DNA of 64,000 nucleotides from Ramlibacter sp. GTDB lineage: Bacteria > Pseudomonadota > Gammaproteobacteria > Burkholderiales > Burkholderiaceae_C. The notes under the pieces are model-generated. The model made no database searches and was not told the origin of the DNA. It was given only the letters and a program-made list of their open reading frames with translations. The DNA lies in assembly GCA_013815685.1 (NCBI GenBank), contig JACDFR010000002.1:123010-187009 (forward strand), given 5' to 3'. The position numbers and the translations under genes were made by a program. Shown piece by piece: positions 8,832 to 17,662 of the stretch (its first letter is position 1; every line of letters begins with the position of its first letter).

Positions 8832-9605
8832 TCAGTCCTGAAGTTCCGCCGTGGCCAGCTCGACGTCCAGCCGCTCGGTGGCATCGAGCGGCTCGGTGGC
8901 CGCGGCTTCCTCGTAGAGGCGGGTCGCTTCTTTCATCCGGCCGTCCCCTTCGAGCATCAGCAACCCGTTGGCGTATTCGATCATGCCGATTGCCGAAGAA
9001 GGACTGATCTTGCGTGCCTCTTGGAAAAGTTTCAGGCCAACCTCTTTCCTGGCGCCGTAGGTCATGCCGCCGATCAGCGAGCCGACCTTGTCGATCACCT
9101 CGGCGTGAAAGGCGCCCAGCGCGAGGTGCGCGTCGGCATGCAGGGGCTGCAGCTTGATGGTTTTTTCCAGCGCCTCCTTGACCTTGGTGCCGATGCCCTG
9201 TGCCAGCGCCTTGGCCACGCTGATGCCCTGGCTGTAGCGCCCCAGGGCATAGGCCTGCCAGTACCAGGCGTTGGGGTTGCGCGGCTCTTGCGCGGCCTGT
9301 GCTTCGGCGCGTTGCGCCACCAGCATGAAAAGCTCCAGCTTGATCTTCTCCTTCTTTTCGAGGTAGTTGGCATAGATCGCGGTCGCCTTGTTGGCCACGG
9401 TGAGGCCGTCGCCCCCGGCCTTGAGTCCGGCTTCGGCCGCCCCCTGAAAGTTGCCGTTGTGAAACAGTACCCAGGCTTGCAGCACCTCCGGATTCCTGGG
9501 CAGGGGTTCGGTGTCGCCGGCATGCAGCCGGGCCCAATGGTTTTTCAGGCCGCCGGTGTCGAACTGGTAATCGCCCAGGTGGGGGAATGCGGTCCACTTG
9601 GCCAT
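8832..9605 (-). CDS. tetratricopeptide-repeat-like protein, function unknown
   Basis: 257-residue helical-repeat protein. TPR-like segments are visible, for example PEVLQAWVLFHNGNFQGAAE, then NPNAWYWQAYALGRYSQG, DAHLALGAFHAEVIDKVGSL and SAIGMIEYANGLLML, each with the small/large residue spacing of TPR helices. No signal peptide is evident, so it is probably cytoplasmic. The start at 9605 has a clear SD (AGGAG); a longer reading from 9788 would run into the upstream TetR gene. It lies 22 bases after the TetR stop, so both are likely in one leftward operon. I do not recognise a specific function. Confidence 0.75.
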   Translation of the reverse strand: MAKWTAFPHLGDYQFDTGGLKNHWARLHAGDTEPLPRNPEVLQAWVLFHNGNFQGAAEAGLKAGGDGLTVANKATAIYANYLEKKEKIKLELFMLVAQRAEAQAAQEPRNPNAWYWQAYALGRYSQGISVAKALAQGIGTKVKEALEKTIKLQPLHADAHLALGAFHAEVIDKVGSLIGGMTYGARKEVGLKLFQEARKISPSSAIGMIEYANGLLMLEGDGRMKEATRLYEEAAATEPLDATERLDVELATAELQD

Positions 9606-9627
9606 CTTGTCTCCTGATCCTTGTGTC

Positions 9628-10290
9628 TCAGCCGTCCGCGTTGCTGTAGGCTGAAACGAGTCCCAGCAAATGCATTCGCTGGCCTTGTTCGAGATAGGGT
9701 ACCAGCAGATTGAGCACGTGGTGCGCGCCTCGCAGCAGAGCCAGCTGCGCGCTCTCGGGTTCGAGCGCGCGCCGCGGGTCCCGCACATACTCGTAGCTCA
9801 ACCAGTAGGTGAGCAACACCACCATGCAGGTGGCCGTCGCCGGCGCCTCGCGGGAATCCATGCTCACTGCGCCCGAGCGGCGCATGCCATCGAGCATCGC
9901 GCCGATCGCCCGGGTCTTGTTTTTCAATACCCGCTGGAAATGGGTTTCCAGCCGCCGGTTCTTGGACAGCAGGTCGTTCAGATCGCGATACAGAAAACGG
10001 TATTGCCAGATCAGCTCGAAAAGCGTGTGCATGAAAAACCATGCGTCTTCCACGTCGCGCACCCCGTCGCTGGCGTTGAGCAACTCGCCCAGGCCGCGCT
10101 CATAGCGGTCGAACAATGCGTTGACCAGCTCACCCTTGGCGGGATAGTGGTAGTACAGGTTGCCTGGGCTGATGCCGAGTTCGGCTGAAATCAGCGTGGT
10201 CGAGACATTCGGTTCGCCGAAGCGATTGAAGAGATCGAGCGTGACTTCCAGGATCCGCTCTGCCGTGCGGCGAGGGGCTTTCTTGGCCAT
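9628..10290 (-). CDS. TetR-family regulator, PhaD-like
   Basis: 220-residue TetR regulator. The N-terminal helix-turn-helix (LFNRFGEPNVSTTLISAELG and ISPGNLYYHYPAKGELV, residues about 20-57) is close to my recollection of Pseudomonas PhaD, which controls the pha/phasin genes; the GEPNVST and ISPGNLYYH elements are shared. The C-terminal domain would bind an acyl-CoA-like ligand. The gene sits 155 bases downstream of a phasin gene on the same strand, supporting a PHA connection. It is separated from the phasin by a terminator and by a PhaR-type palindrome. The specific target is inferred. Confidence 0.8.
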   Translation of the reverse strand: MAKKAPRRTAERILEVTLDLFNRFGEPNVSTTLISAELGISPGNLYYHYPAKGELVNALFDRYERGLGELLNASDGVRDVEDAWFFMHTLFELIWQYRFLYRDLNDLLSKNRRLETHFQRVLKNKTRAIGAMLDGMRRSGAVSMDSREAPATATCMVVLLTYWLSYEYVRDPRRALEPESAQLALLRGAHHVLNLLVPYLEQGQRMHLLGLVSAYSNADG

Positions 10291-10379
10291 GCTCAAGCAG
10301 CACGCGCCGGCGCGATCCTTGGCTTGCATGAACTGCCTGTCGTCATGACGGACAGTGTAGGCGGCTGCCGAAGGGTCAA

Positions 10380-10394
10380 TGCTGCGTTGCAGCA
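10380..10394. promoter_or_regulatory. perfect palindrome matching a PhaR-type operator (CTGC-N3-GCAG)
   Basis: TGCTGC-GTT-GCAGCA is a perfect 6-bp inverted repeat with a 3-bp centre, 90 bases upstream of the PhaD-like regulator start. The core CTGC-N3-GCAG equals the binding consensus I recall for the PHA-responsive repressor PhaR of alphaproteobacteria. Position upstream of a regulator and beside a phasin gene fits; no binding evidence exists here. Confidence 0.45.
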
Positions 10395-10409
10395 AAGCGC
10401 ACACGCCAG

Positions 10410-10429
10410 AAAAAGGCGCCGAAGCGCCT
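10410..10429 (-). terminator. rho-independent terminator of the phasin gene
   Basis: On the leftward strand, AGGCGC - TTCG - GCGCCT forms a 6-bp stem with a stable UUCG tetraloop followed by a T-run, starting 17 bases after the phasin stop. This separates phasin transcription from the downstream TetR gene and is the best intrinsic terminator I found in the window. Confidence 0.85.
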
Positions 10430-10445
10430 GCGTTCATGGTGCGGC

Positions 10446-10943
10446 TCAGGTAGCCTTGCGGCCCGTGCTCCGCTTGGCGGCGGGCTTGGTCGCACCGCCC
10501 GTTGCGCTGCGCGCCGCCGTGCGCGGCTTGGCACCGAGCTTGGCGACGTTGCGATTGAGCTCGTCGATGCGAGCGGCGAGCCCCTCGATGTCCTTGGCCG
10601 ACGGCACGCCCAGCTTGTTCAAGGCCTTGGACACGCGGTCTTCGAAGATGTTTTCCAGCTTGTCCCACTGGCCGGACGCCTTGGAGGAGATGTCGGTGGC
10701 CATCGTCGCCATGCGGCTGGTGGCCTCGGAGATCTTCTCCTCCGCGGCCGACTGGGTCTTGCGCTGGATCGACATGCCTTCCTTGACCAGCGAGTCAAAC
10801 ACCTTGCCGCCTTCTTCCTGCGCCTTGGCAAAAGCGCCCAGGCCGGCCAGCCAGATCTGCTGGGCCGATTCCTTGACCGTTCCCGACAGCGGGACACTGG
10901 TGTCGCGCTCGGTGCCGGTGGATTTCGATGTTTTCCTGACCAT
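10446..10943 (-). CDS. phasin, PHA granule-associated protein (PhaF/PhaI type)
   Basis: 165-residue phasin that should coat polyhydroxyalkanoate granules. The segment SAQQIWLAGLGAFAKAQEEG (residues about 26-45) is the hallmark of the Phasin family PF05597. A central amphipathic helical region follows, then a heptad-like stretch (IEGLAARIDELNRNVAKLG) that could oligomerise, and a Lys/Arg/Ala-rich tail (about 140-165) as in PhaF, which binds DNA and helps granule segregation. ATG 10943 has a GGAG eight bases upstream; a longer reading from 10997 is less likely. It ends in a strong terminator. Confidence 0.9.
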   Translation of the reverse strand: MVRKTSKSTGTERDTSVPLSGTVKESAQQIWLAGLGAFAKAQEEGGKVFDSLVKEGMSIQRKTQSAAEEKISEATSRMATMATDISSKASGQWDKLENIFEDRVSKALNKLGVPSAKDIEGLAARIDELNRNVAKLGAKPRTAARSATGGATKPAAKRSTGRKAT

Positions 10944-11064
10944 GAGGTTCTCCGGGCAGAAGATAGGTGAATGCAAGCACTTTAAGCGCTCGGGCACGCG
11001 CAGATTAGGTGCCGTCTCCTAAACCGCACGTACCTCCAGCGAATTTGCCGACCAGGGCATCAGC

Positions 11065-11093
11065 TGCACGACCATCGACATGCGGCTCGTGCA
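11065..11093. repeat. 7-bp inverted repeat in the phasin / rmlB divergent intergenic region
   Basis: TGCACGA (11065-11071) and TCGTGCA (11087-11093) are perfect inverted arms with 15 bases between, inside the 266-base gap between the divergent phasin and rmlB genes. It could be an operator for either promoter. The rest of this gap shows no ORF, tRNA or further clear structure, and no JUMPstart/ops element was recognised. Confidence 0.3.
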
Positions 11094-11159
11094 AGAACGT
11101 GCCGACCCTTGCGCCTGACGAGGCGGCCGGCCATGGGGATCATTTCTGGGGTGCGGTGA

Positions 11160-11165
11160 CATAAT
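11160..11165 (+). promoter_or_regulatory. candidate -10 element for rmlB and the O-polysaccharide operon
   Basis: CATAAT lies 44 bases before the rmlB ATG in the context GACATAATGC. No good -35 hexamer is visible at 16-18 bases. Similar xATAAT/xAGAAT hexamers precede several other transcription units in the window. Confidence 0.3.
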
Positions 11166-11209
11166 GCGCAGCACAGGCTGGACAGCGGCCTTTTCCACGC
11201 AGAAAGACC

Positions 11210-12289
11210 ATGATCCTTGTCACCGGCGGCGCCGGATTTATCGGCTCCAATTTCGTGCTGGATTGGCTGGCTGCAGGGCGCGGGCCGGTCGTCAATCTCG
11301 ACAAGCTGACCTATGCCGGCAATTGCCGGAATCTGCAGTCGCTGGAGGGGACCGCGCGGCACATCTTCGTACAAGGCGACATAGGCGATCAGGATCTGGT
11401 GGGTCGCCTGCTGGCAAGCCACAAACCGGCGGCAGTCGTCAATTTCGCTGCTGAATCGCACGTGGACCGATCCATCCACGGACCCGAAGCCTTTGTCCAG
11501 ACCAATGTGGTCGCCACTTTTCGACTGCTGGAGGCCGTGCGTGGTTATTGGGAAGGCCTGCCCACAGGCGACAAGGCGGTCTTCCGGTTCCTGCAGGTTT
11601 CTACCGATGAAGTGTATGGGTCACTGGAACCGCAAGACCCGGCATTCACCGAGGATCATGCCTTCAAGCCGACCAGCCCTTATTCAGCCAGCAAGGCGGC
11701 GAGCGACCATCTCGTTCGGGCCTATCACCATACGTATGGCTTGCCGGTTCTGACCACGAACTGCTCCAACAACTATGGCCCTTACCAGTTCCCCGAAAAA
11801 CTCATCCCCCTGGTGATCGTGAATGCCCTGGCGGGCAAGCCCCTGCCGGTGTATGGCGACGGGCGCCAGATCCGCGACTGGCTTTTTGTCGGCGACCACT
11901 GCTCGGCCATCGCTCTTGTGATGGACAAGGGCGGGACTGGCCAAACCTACAACGTGGGTGGATGGAACGAGAAGCCCAACATAGAGATCGTGTTGACGAT
12001 CTGCGCGATGCTGGACGAACTGCGCCCGCGCACCGATGGCCGCGGCTACGCGCAACAGATCGTCCATGTGAAGGACAGAAGGGGACATGACCGGCGATAT
12101 GCGGTGGACGCGCGCAAGATCGAGCGCGAGCTCGGCTGGCGGCCGGCGGAGACTTTCGATACTGGCCTTCGCAAGACGGTTAATTGGTACCTGAGCAACG
12201 CGGAGTGGGTCGAGAACGTCCAGAGCGGCGCCTACTGCGAGTGGGTGAAGACCAACTACGGCGGGGACGGCCTGAGAGCGGCGCGTTGA
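11210..12289 (+). CDS. rmlB: dTDP-glucose 4,6-dehydratase
   Basis: Second step of dTDP-L-rhamnose synthesis: dTDP-glucose to dTDP-4-keto-6-deoxyglucose. 359 residues, normal for RmlB. The Rossmann motif GGAGFIGSN is at residues 7-15; the active site STDEVYG carries the Thr-Asp-Glu dehydratase triad, and YSASK gives the Tyr/Lys pair. First gene of rmlB-rmlD-rmlA-rmlC and of the whole 37-kb polysaccharide locus. Its stop overlaps the TTG start of rmlD. Confidence 0.96.
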   Translation: MILVTGGAGFIGSNFVLDWLAAGRGPVVNLDKLTYAGNCRNLQSLEGTARHIFVQGDIGDQDLVGRLLASHKPAAVVNFAAESHVDRSIHGPEAFVQTNVVATFRLLEAVRGYWEGLPTGDKAVFRFLQVSTDEVYGSLEPQDPAFTEDHAFKPTSPYSASKAASDHLVRAYHHTYGLPVLTTNCSNNYGPYQFPEKLIPLVIVNALAGKPLPVYGDGRQIRDWLFVGDHCSAIALVMDKGGTGQTYNVGGWNEKPNIEIVLTICAMLDELRPRTDGRGYAQQIVHVKDRRGHDRRYAVDARKIERELGWRPAETFDTGLRKTVNWYLSNAEWVENVQSGAYCEWVKTNYGGDGLRAAR

Positions 12290-13188
12290 AAATACTTCTT
12301 TTCGGCGCGCAGGGCCAAGTTGGCTGGGAGTTGCAGCGCAGCTTGGCGCCGCTGGGCGAGCTGGTTGCCCCGGGCCGGGCAGGCACCGAACTGTGCGGCG
12401 ATTTTCATGATGTCGCCGGGCTGGTCGAAACGGTGCAGGCCGTGCGCCCCCAGGTCATCGTGAATGCGGCTGCCTACACGGCGGTCGATCGAGCGGAATC
12501 GGAGCCGGAGGTCGCCCGGCTGATCAACGCCACCGCACCCGGCGCATTGGCGCAGGCCGCCCAGGCAGTGGGTGCATGGTTTATCCACTACTCGACGGAC
12601 TATGTCTTCGATGGAAGCGGTGAGCAAGCATGGAATGAGAACGACCACACCGCGCCGATCAATGTCTACGGCCACACCAAACTGAACGGCGAACAACTCG
12701 TGCGCGGCGCCGGCGCGCAACACCTCATCCTGCGAACCAGTTGGGTCTACGGAGCGCGTGGACGCAACTTCGCCAAGACCATGTTGAGACTCGCGGCCGA
12801 GCGGTCTGGGCTTGAAGTGGTGGATGACCAGGTGGGGGCGCCGACCGGTGCCGACTTGCTGGCCGATTTGACGGCTTTGGCGTTGCGCAGCTTGCTGCGC
12901 GGTGATGGCAGGCCGGGGCTCTACCACGTCGCGGCTTCCGGCGAAACCACCTGGAATGCGTATGCACGCTTCGTGATCGCACACGCGCAGCGCAGCGGCG
13001 CGGTCCTGAACGCCGGCGTTGAAGACGTGAAGCCGATTCCCACGTCGGTATTTCCCACGCAAGCCCGGCGACCGCACAATTCCCGGCTGGACACCAGCAG
13101 TTTTCGACGGGCATTCTGCTTGACCTTGCCACGCTGGGAGCTGGGGGTGGCTCGAATGCTGGATGAAATACTGGGGCAACAACCATGA
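12286..13188 (+). CDS. rmlD: dTDP-4-dehydrorhamnose reductase
   Basis: Last step of dTDP-L-rhamnose synthesis (NADPH reduction of the 4-keto group). The start is taken as TTG 12286, overlapping the rmlB stop: it gives a product beginning [19 protein letters not shown], exactly the usual RmlD N-terminus, and 300 residues, the normal size. A longer reading from 12184 would add 34 residues translated from inside rmlB. Motifs: [10 protein letters not shown] nucleotide site, YSTDYVFDG, and YGHTK with the catalytic Tyr/Lys. Overlaps rmlA by four bases. Confidence 0.95.
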   Translation: MKILLFGAQGQVGWELQRSLAPLGELVAPGRAGTELCGDFHDVAGLVETVQAVRPQVIVNAAAYTAVDRAESEPEVARLINATAPGALAQAAQAVGAWFIHYSTDYVFDGSGEQAWNENDHTAPINVYGHTKLNGEQLVRGAGAQHLILRTSWVYGARGRNFAKTMLRLAAERSGLEVVDDQVGAPTGADLLADLTALALRSLLRGDGRPGLYHVAASGETTWNAYARFVIAHAQRSGAVLNAGVEDVKPIPTSVFPTQARRPHNSRLDTSSFRRAFCLTLPRWELGVARMLDEILGQQP

Positions 13189-14072
13189 CTCGACGCAAAG
13201 GCATCATTCTGGCGGGAGGATCAGGGACGCGACTGCACCCGGCGACACTCGCCATGAGCAAGCAGCTGCTGCCGGTGTATGACAAGCCAATGGTCTATTA
13301 CCCGCTGACGACATTGATGCTGGCGGGCATGCGCGACATCCTCGTGATCAGCACCCCGCAGGACACGCCCCGCTTCGAGCAGCTCCTTGGCGACGGCTCG
13401 CAGTGGGGGCTGCATATCCGGTACGCGGTGCAGCCCAGCCCCGACGGCCTGGCGCAGGCGTTCATCATCGGCGAGAGGTTCGTCGGCAATTCGCCCTGCG
13501 CACTGGTGTTGGGGGACAATATTTTCTACGGCCACGATCTCGTTCCGCTGTTGCGAAACGCGGATGCGCAGGAAGCGGGCGCGACGGTGTTTGCCTACCA
13601 TGTCCAGGACCCGCAGCGTTACGGCGTGGTGGAGTTCGGCCCCGACGGAAAGGCCCGCAGCATCGAGGAAAAGCCGGCACAGCCCAAAAGCAGCTACGCG
13701 GTCACGGGGCTCTATTTCTACGACAACGACGTGCTGGATATCGCCCGATCGGTCCGCCCCAGTGCGCGCGGCGAACTGGAGATCACGGCAGTGAACCAGA
13801 GCTACCTCGACAAGGGGCGCCTCTCTGTGCAGATCATGCAGCGCGGCTATGCCTGGCTGGACACCGGCACCCACGACAGCCTGCTGGAGGCGAGCCAATT
13901 CATTGCGACGCTGGAACACCGGCAGGGATTGAAGATCGCCTGCCCCGAAGAGATCGCGTGGCGCTCAGGTCTCATCGACGACAGTCAGCTCGAGAAGCTT
14001 GCGCTTGAGCTTTCGAAGAACGGCTACGGTCGGTACCTGCTGCACCTGCTTCGGGACGGGAAGGGCGCATGA
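13185..14072 (+). CDS. rmlA: glucose-1-phosphate thymidylyltransferase
   Basis: First step of dTDP-L-rhamnose synthesis: dTTP plus glucose-1-phosphate to dTDP-glucose. 295 residues, typical. The nucleotidyltransferase signature [20 protein letters not shown] opens the protein, followed by [10 protein letters not shown], the [11 protein letters not shown] metal site and VEEKP-like IEEKP. Coupled to rmlD and rmlC by ATGA overlaps on both sides. Confidence 0.97.
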   Translation: MTRRKGIILAGGSGTRLHPATLAMSKQLLPVYDKPMVYYPLTTLMLAGMRDILVISTPQDTPRFEQLLGDGSQWGLHIRYAVQPSPDGLAQAFIIGERFVGNSPCALVLGDNIFYGHDLVPLLRNADAQEAGATVFAYHVQDPQRYGVVEFGPDGKARSIEEKPAQPKSSYAVTGLYFYDNDVLDIARSVRPSARGELEITAVNQSYLDKGRLSVQIMQRGYAWLDTGTHDSLLEASQFIATLEHRQGLKIACPEEIAWRSGLIDDSQLEKLALELSKNGYGRYLLHLLRDGKGA

Positions 14073-14623
14073 AGGCGATACCCACGGCGATCGCGGAAGT
14101 GAAAATGCTGGAGCCGCGGGTATTTGGCGATCCGCGGGGATTTTTCTACGAGAGCTTCAACCGGAAAGAGTTTGGCCAGTCGGTCGGCTCCGATGTGGTT
14201 TTCGTACAGGACAACCACTCACGCTCCGCCCAGGGGGTGCTGCGCGGGCTGCACTATCAGGTGCACAACCCGCAAGGCAAGCTGGTGCGTGTGGTGCGCG
14301 GTGCCGTGTTCGATGTCGCCGTGGACTTGCGCCGGGCATCGCCCACCTTCGGAAAATGGGTCGGGACCGAACTGAGCGAAGAGAACCACCGCCAGCTGTG
14401 GGTGCCGCCCGGCTTTGCGCATGGGTTTCTGGTGCTGAGCGGGCCCGCGGATTTTCTTTACAAGACGACCGCCTATTACGCACCCGAGCATGAACGCTGC
14501 ATCGCTTGGGACGATCCGGACATCGGGATTGCCTGGCCGCTCGACAGGCTGTCGTCCGGTCAGCTGAACCTGTCCGCCAAAGACCGCAACGGCGAGGCTT
14601 TCTCGCGGGCCACGACGTTTTAG
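14069..14623 (+). CDS. rmlC: dTDP-4-dehydrorhamnose 3,5-epimerase
   Basis: Cupin-fold epimerase of the third rhamnose step, 184 residues. Motifs seen: [11 protein letters not shown] near the N-terminus, RGLHYQ with the catalytic His, DVAVDLR with the Asp partner, and [12 protein letters not shown]. It completes a full rmlBDAC set, so dTDP-L-rhamnose can be made from this locus alone. A 102-base gap with a candidate promoter follows. Confidence 0.97.
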   Translation: MKAIPTAIAEVKMLEPRVFGDPRGFFYESFNRKEFGQSVGSDVVFVQDNHSRSAQGVLRGLHYQVHNPQGKLVRVVRGAVFDVAVDLRRASPTFGKWVGTELSEENHRQLWVPPGFAHGFLVLSGPADFLYKTTAYYAPEHERCIAWDDPDIGIAWPLDRLSSGQLNLSAKDRNGEAFSRATTF

Positions 14624-14666
14624 GCCGCGCAGGGCTCGTGCAGGCGTGCCGTGGAAGGGGGAATGC

Positions 14667-14672
14667 GATAAT
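14667..14672 (+). promoter_or_regulatory. candidate -10 element upstream of tviB
   Basis: GATAAT in the context GCGATAATCC, 54 bases before the tviB ATG, in the 102-base gap after rmlC. No convincing -35 is visible. This may give an internal promoter for the uronic-acid genes. Confidence 0.3.
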
Positions 14673-14696
14673 CCCCGGTTGTCGAGCAATCAGTAC

Positions 14697-14710
14697 GCCG
14701 CTGCAGCGGC
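14697..14710. repeat. 14-bp perfect palindrome in the tviB leader
   Basis: GCCGCTGCAGCGGC is self-complementary over all 14 bases and ends 15 bases before the tviB ATG. It could be a protein-binding site or, as RNA, a hairpin near the ribosome site. Confidence 0.35.
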
Positions 14711-14725
14711 ATTCCCGAGATCGAG

Positions 14726-16009
14726 ATGGACAGAAAAATAGCAGTGGTAGGACTGGGCTATGTGGGCCTCCCCGTGGCCGTGGCTTTTGGCCAGGCCCAT
14801 CCGGTGGTCGGCTTCGACATCAAGGCGGCTCGTATCGCTGAACTGCGGGCCGGCAAGGATAGTACCGAAGAGGTAGGCCCGGCGGAGCTTGCGCAGGCGA
14901 AGATACGCTTTACCGACGACGTTGCGGACCTGAGGGCCTGCGACTTCTTCATTGTGGCGGTCCCCACCCCGGTAGACCAGGGCAACAAGCCCGACCTCAG
15001 CCCGCTCCTCAGCGCTTCACGCTCCGTCGGAAAAGCGTTGAAACAAGGCGACATCGTGGTGTACGAATCGACGGTATACCCGGGCGCGACCGAAGAAGAT
15101 TGCATTCCCGTGCTCGAGAAAGAATCGGGCTTGAAATTCGGGACCGACTTCACCGCCGGATACAGCCCTGAGCGGATCAATCCGGGCGATCGTGAGCACA
15201 CCTTCACGAAGATCAAGAAAATTGTCGCCGGCTCCGATGCCCGCACGCTCGATATCGTGGCCGAGGTCTATGGTTCCGTCGTGACGGCGGGCGTGCACCG
15301 CGCCAGCAGCCTGAAGGTGGCAGAGGCGGCGAAAGTCATCGAAAACACGCAACGCGACCTCAACATCGCCTTGATGAACGAACTGTCGGTGGTCTTCAAG
15401 CGCATGGGCATCGATACCCAGGAGGTACTGGAGGCCGCCGGCAGCAAGTGGAATTTCCTGCCCTTTCGCCCAGGCCTGGTGGGCGGGCACTGCATCGGGG
15501 TGGACCCGTACTACCTGACACACAAGGCCGAGAAGCTGGGATACATCCCGCAGGTCATCCTGGCGGGCCGGCGGATCAACGACAACATGGGGCGGTATGT
15601 CGCCAGCAACACCATCAAGGAGATGCTCAAGCGCGGGCTCGACGTGCCTCGCTGCCGGGTCGGCGTGATGGGAATCACCTTCAAGGAAAACTGCCCCGAT
15701 ACGCGTAATTCCAAGGTGGTGGACATCGTCAAGGAACTGCGCAGCTACGGCGTTGAGGTCGTCATTGCCGACCCCCACGCGGATGCCGGGGAAGTGCACG
15801 AGGAATACAGCCTCGAATTGGGCAAGATCGACGCCGACAACCCGGTCGATGCCGTGGTGGTGGCGGTCGCGCACCGCGAGTTCAAGGCCATGTCGCCCGC
15901 GCAGCTGCGGGCACTTGCACGGCACGACCGGCCGGTGCTGGTCGACGTCAAATCCCTGTACAAACGCTCCGAGCTGGAAGCCGTCGGCTTCAGTGTCTGG
16001 CGCCTGTAA
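14726..16009 (+). CDS. tviB: UDP-N-acetylhexosamine 6-dehydrogenase (TviB type)
   Basis: NAD-dependent oxidation of UDP-GlcNAc (or UDP-GalNAc) to the uronic acid, the entry step to diacetamido-uronic acids. 427 residues. The N-terminal VGLGYVGLP dinucleotide motif, YESTVYPG, SPERINPGD, VIENTQRDLNIALMNEL and the catalytic-Cys segment GGHCIGVDPYYL all match the TviB/WbpO branch well from memory. In this cluster it should feed WbpB, WbpD and WbpE, which follow directly. Whether the substrate is gluco or galacto cannot be read from sequence. Confidence 0.93.
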   Translation: MDRKIAVVGLGYVGLPVAVAFGQAHPVVGFDIKAARIAELRAGKDSTEEVGPAELAQAKIRFTDDVADLRACDFFIVAVPTPVDQGNKPDLSPLLSASRSVGKALKQGDIVVYESTVYPGATEEDCIPVLEKESGLKFGTDFTAGYSPERINPGDREHTFTKIKKIVAGSDARTLDIVAEVYGSVVTAGVHRASSLKVAEAAKVIENTQRDLNIALMNELSVVFKRMGIDTQEVLEAAGSKWNFLPFRPGLVGGHCIGVDPYYLTHKAEKLGYIPQVILAGRRINDNMGRYVASNTIKEMLKRGLDVPRCRVGVMGITFKENCPDTRNSKVVDIVKELRSYGVEVVIADPHADAGEVHEEYSLELGKIDADNPVDAVVVAVAHREFKAMSPAQLRALARHDRPVLVDVKSLYKRSELEAVGFSVWRL

Positions 16010-16021
16010 CGAGGTCTATTC

Positions 16022-17077
16022 ATGTCCCAACCCATCCTGGATCGCAAAATCCGCTTCGCCATTGTCGGCTGCGGGCGGATTTCGAAGAACCATATCGCGT
16101 CCATCTCGGAGCACGCCGCCCATGCGGAATTGGTGGGCGTTTGCGATACCAACCCCGAGGCTCTGGCGGCAGCTGTCAAGGAGACAGGCGCCAAAGGCTA
16201 CGCCGATATCGACTTGCTGCTGGCGCAATGCAATGCCGATGTGATCGTGCTGACCACGCCCAGTGGCACCCATCCGGGCCAGGCGATCAAGTGCGCCGCA
16301 GCGGGGCGCCATGTCCTGTCCGAGAAGCCGATGGCCACCAAGTGGGACGACGGGGTGCGGATGGTCCGTGCTTGCGACGAGGCAGGCGTGCACCTGTTTG
16401 TCGTGAAGCAGAACCGGCGCAATGCGACCTTGCAATTGCTCAAGCAGGCAGTCGACCAGAAGCGCTTCGGCCGCATCTACATGGTGACGCTCAACGTGTT
16501 CTGGCAGCGGCCGCAGGAGGGCTACTACGACCAGGCTAAATGGCGGGGCACCTGGGAGCTGGATGGGGGCGCCTTCATGAACCAGGCCAGCCATTACGTC
16601 GATCTGCTTGAGTGGATGATCGGCCCCATCGAGAGCCTGCATGCGTATGCGGCCACGCTGGCACGCGACATCGAGGCGGAAGACACGGGGGTGCTCAGCT
16701 GCAAGTGGCGCAGCGGCGCCCTGGGCTCGCTGAACGTCACGATGCTCACGTACCCAAAGAACCTCGAGGGCAGCATCACCATACTTGGCGAGAAGGGCAC
16801 CGTCCGCGTGGGCGGCGTCGCCGTGAACGAGATCCAGCATTGGGAATTCGCGGACAAGCGGCCGGAGGACGAATCGGTCAAGGCGGCCAGCTACCAGACG
16901 ACCAGCGTCTATGGCTTTGGCCATCCTCTCTATTACCGCAACGTCATCGACGTGCTGCGCGGCGAGGCCGCCCCCGAAGTGGACGGGCGCGAAGGGCTCA
17001 AGTCGCTCGAAGTGCTGGTTGCGGCTTACCGCTCCGCCCGTGATGGCGTGCGCGTCAACCTGCCGCTGGAGCTGTAG
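16022..17077 (+). CDS. wbpB: UDP-N-acetyl-glucuronate 3-dehydrogenase (Gfo/Idh/MocA family)
   Basis: Oxidises C3 of UDP-GlcNAcA to the 3-keto sugar, the substrate for WbpE. 351 residues. Rossmann motif [12 protein letters not shown] near residues 13-24 and the family EKP motif (SEKPMATKW) are visible, as is the NQNRRNA-like [13 protein letters not shown] segment typical of WbpB/WlbA. Starts 12 bases after tviB and overlaps wbpD by one base, so it belongs to the same transcript. Confidence 0.93.
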   Translation: MSQPILDRKIRFAIVGCGRISKNHIASISEHAAHAELVGVCDTNPEALAAAVKETGAKGYADIDLLLAQCNADVIVLTTPSGTHPGQAIKCAAAGRHVLSEKPMATKWDDGVRMVRACDEAGVHLFVVKQNRRNATLQLLKQAVDQKRFGRIYMVTLNVFWQRPQEGYYDQAKWRGTWELDGGAFMNQASHYVDLLEWMIGPIESLHAYAATLARDIEAEDTGVLSCKWRSGALGSLNVTMLTYPKNLEGSITILGEKGTVRVGGVAVNEIQHWEFADKRPEDESVKAASYQTTSVYGFGHPLYYRNVIDVLRGEAAPEVDGREGLKSLEVLVAAYRSARDGVRVNLPLEL

Positions 17078-17655
17078 TGGGCTACGAGGCACATCCCAGC
17101 GCCATCATCGACGAAGGTGCGCAAATTGGCGAAGGCTGCCGCATCTGGCATTTCGTTCACGTGAGCGCAAAGGCGCGCATCGGTGCCCGCTGCTCGCTCG
17201 GCCAGAATGTGTATGTCGGCAACGACGTGGGCATCGGCGACAACGTCAAGATCCAGAACAACGTCTCGGTCTATGACGCGGTGACCATCGAGGACGATGT
17301 GTTCTGCGGCCCGAGCATGGTATTCACCAACGTCTACAACCCCCGCTCGGCTGTCACGCGCAAGAACGAATACCGCCGCACTCTCGTGAGGAAGGGCGCC
17401 ACACTGGGCGCCAATTGCACCATCGTCTGCGGCAATACGATCGGCGAATACGCCTTCGTCGGCGCTGGGGCGGTGGTCAACCGCGACGTGCCGGCCTTCG
17501 CGCTGATGGTGGGCGTGCCCGCCCGCCAGGCAGGCTGGATGAGCCGCTTCGGCGAACGCCTGGACCTGCCGCTGCAGGGCGATGGCGAAACAACATGCGT
17601 GCACACAGGCGAGCGCTATCAGCTGCGCGGCGGCGTGTGTTCACTCAGGAGCTAA
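17077..17655 (+). CDS. wbpD: UDP-3-amino-uronic acid N-acetyltransferase
   Basis: Left-handed beta-helix acetyltransferase that N-acetylates the 3-amino group to give UDP-2,3-diacetamido-2,3-dideoxy-glucuronic acid. 192 residues of hexapeptide repeats. Segments such as [41 protein letters not shown] and GANCTIVCG are near-identical to WbpD as I remember it. The GTG start at 17077 overlaps the wbpB stop by one base. It is followed by wbpE within 7 bases. Confidence 0.94.
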   Translation: MGYEAHPSAIIDEGAQIGEGCRIWHFVHVSAKARIGARCSLGQNVYVGNDVGIGDNVKIQNNVSVYDAVTIEDDVFCGPSMVFTNVYNPRSAVTRKNEYRRTLVRKGATLGANCTIVCGNTIGEYAFVGAGAVVNRDVPAFALMVGVPARQAGWMSRFGERLDLPLQGDGETTCVHTGERYQLRGGVCSLRS

Positions 17656-17662
17656 GGAAGCC

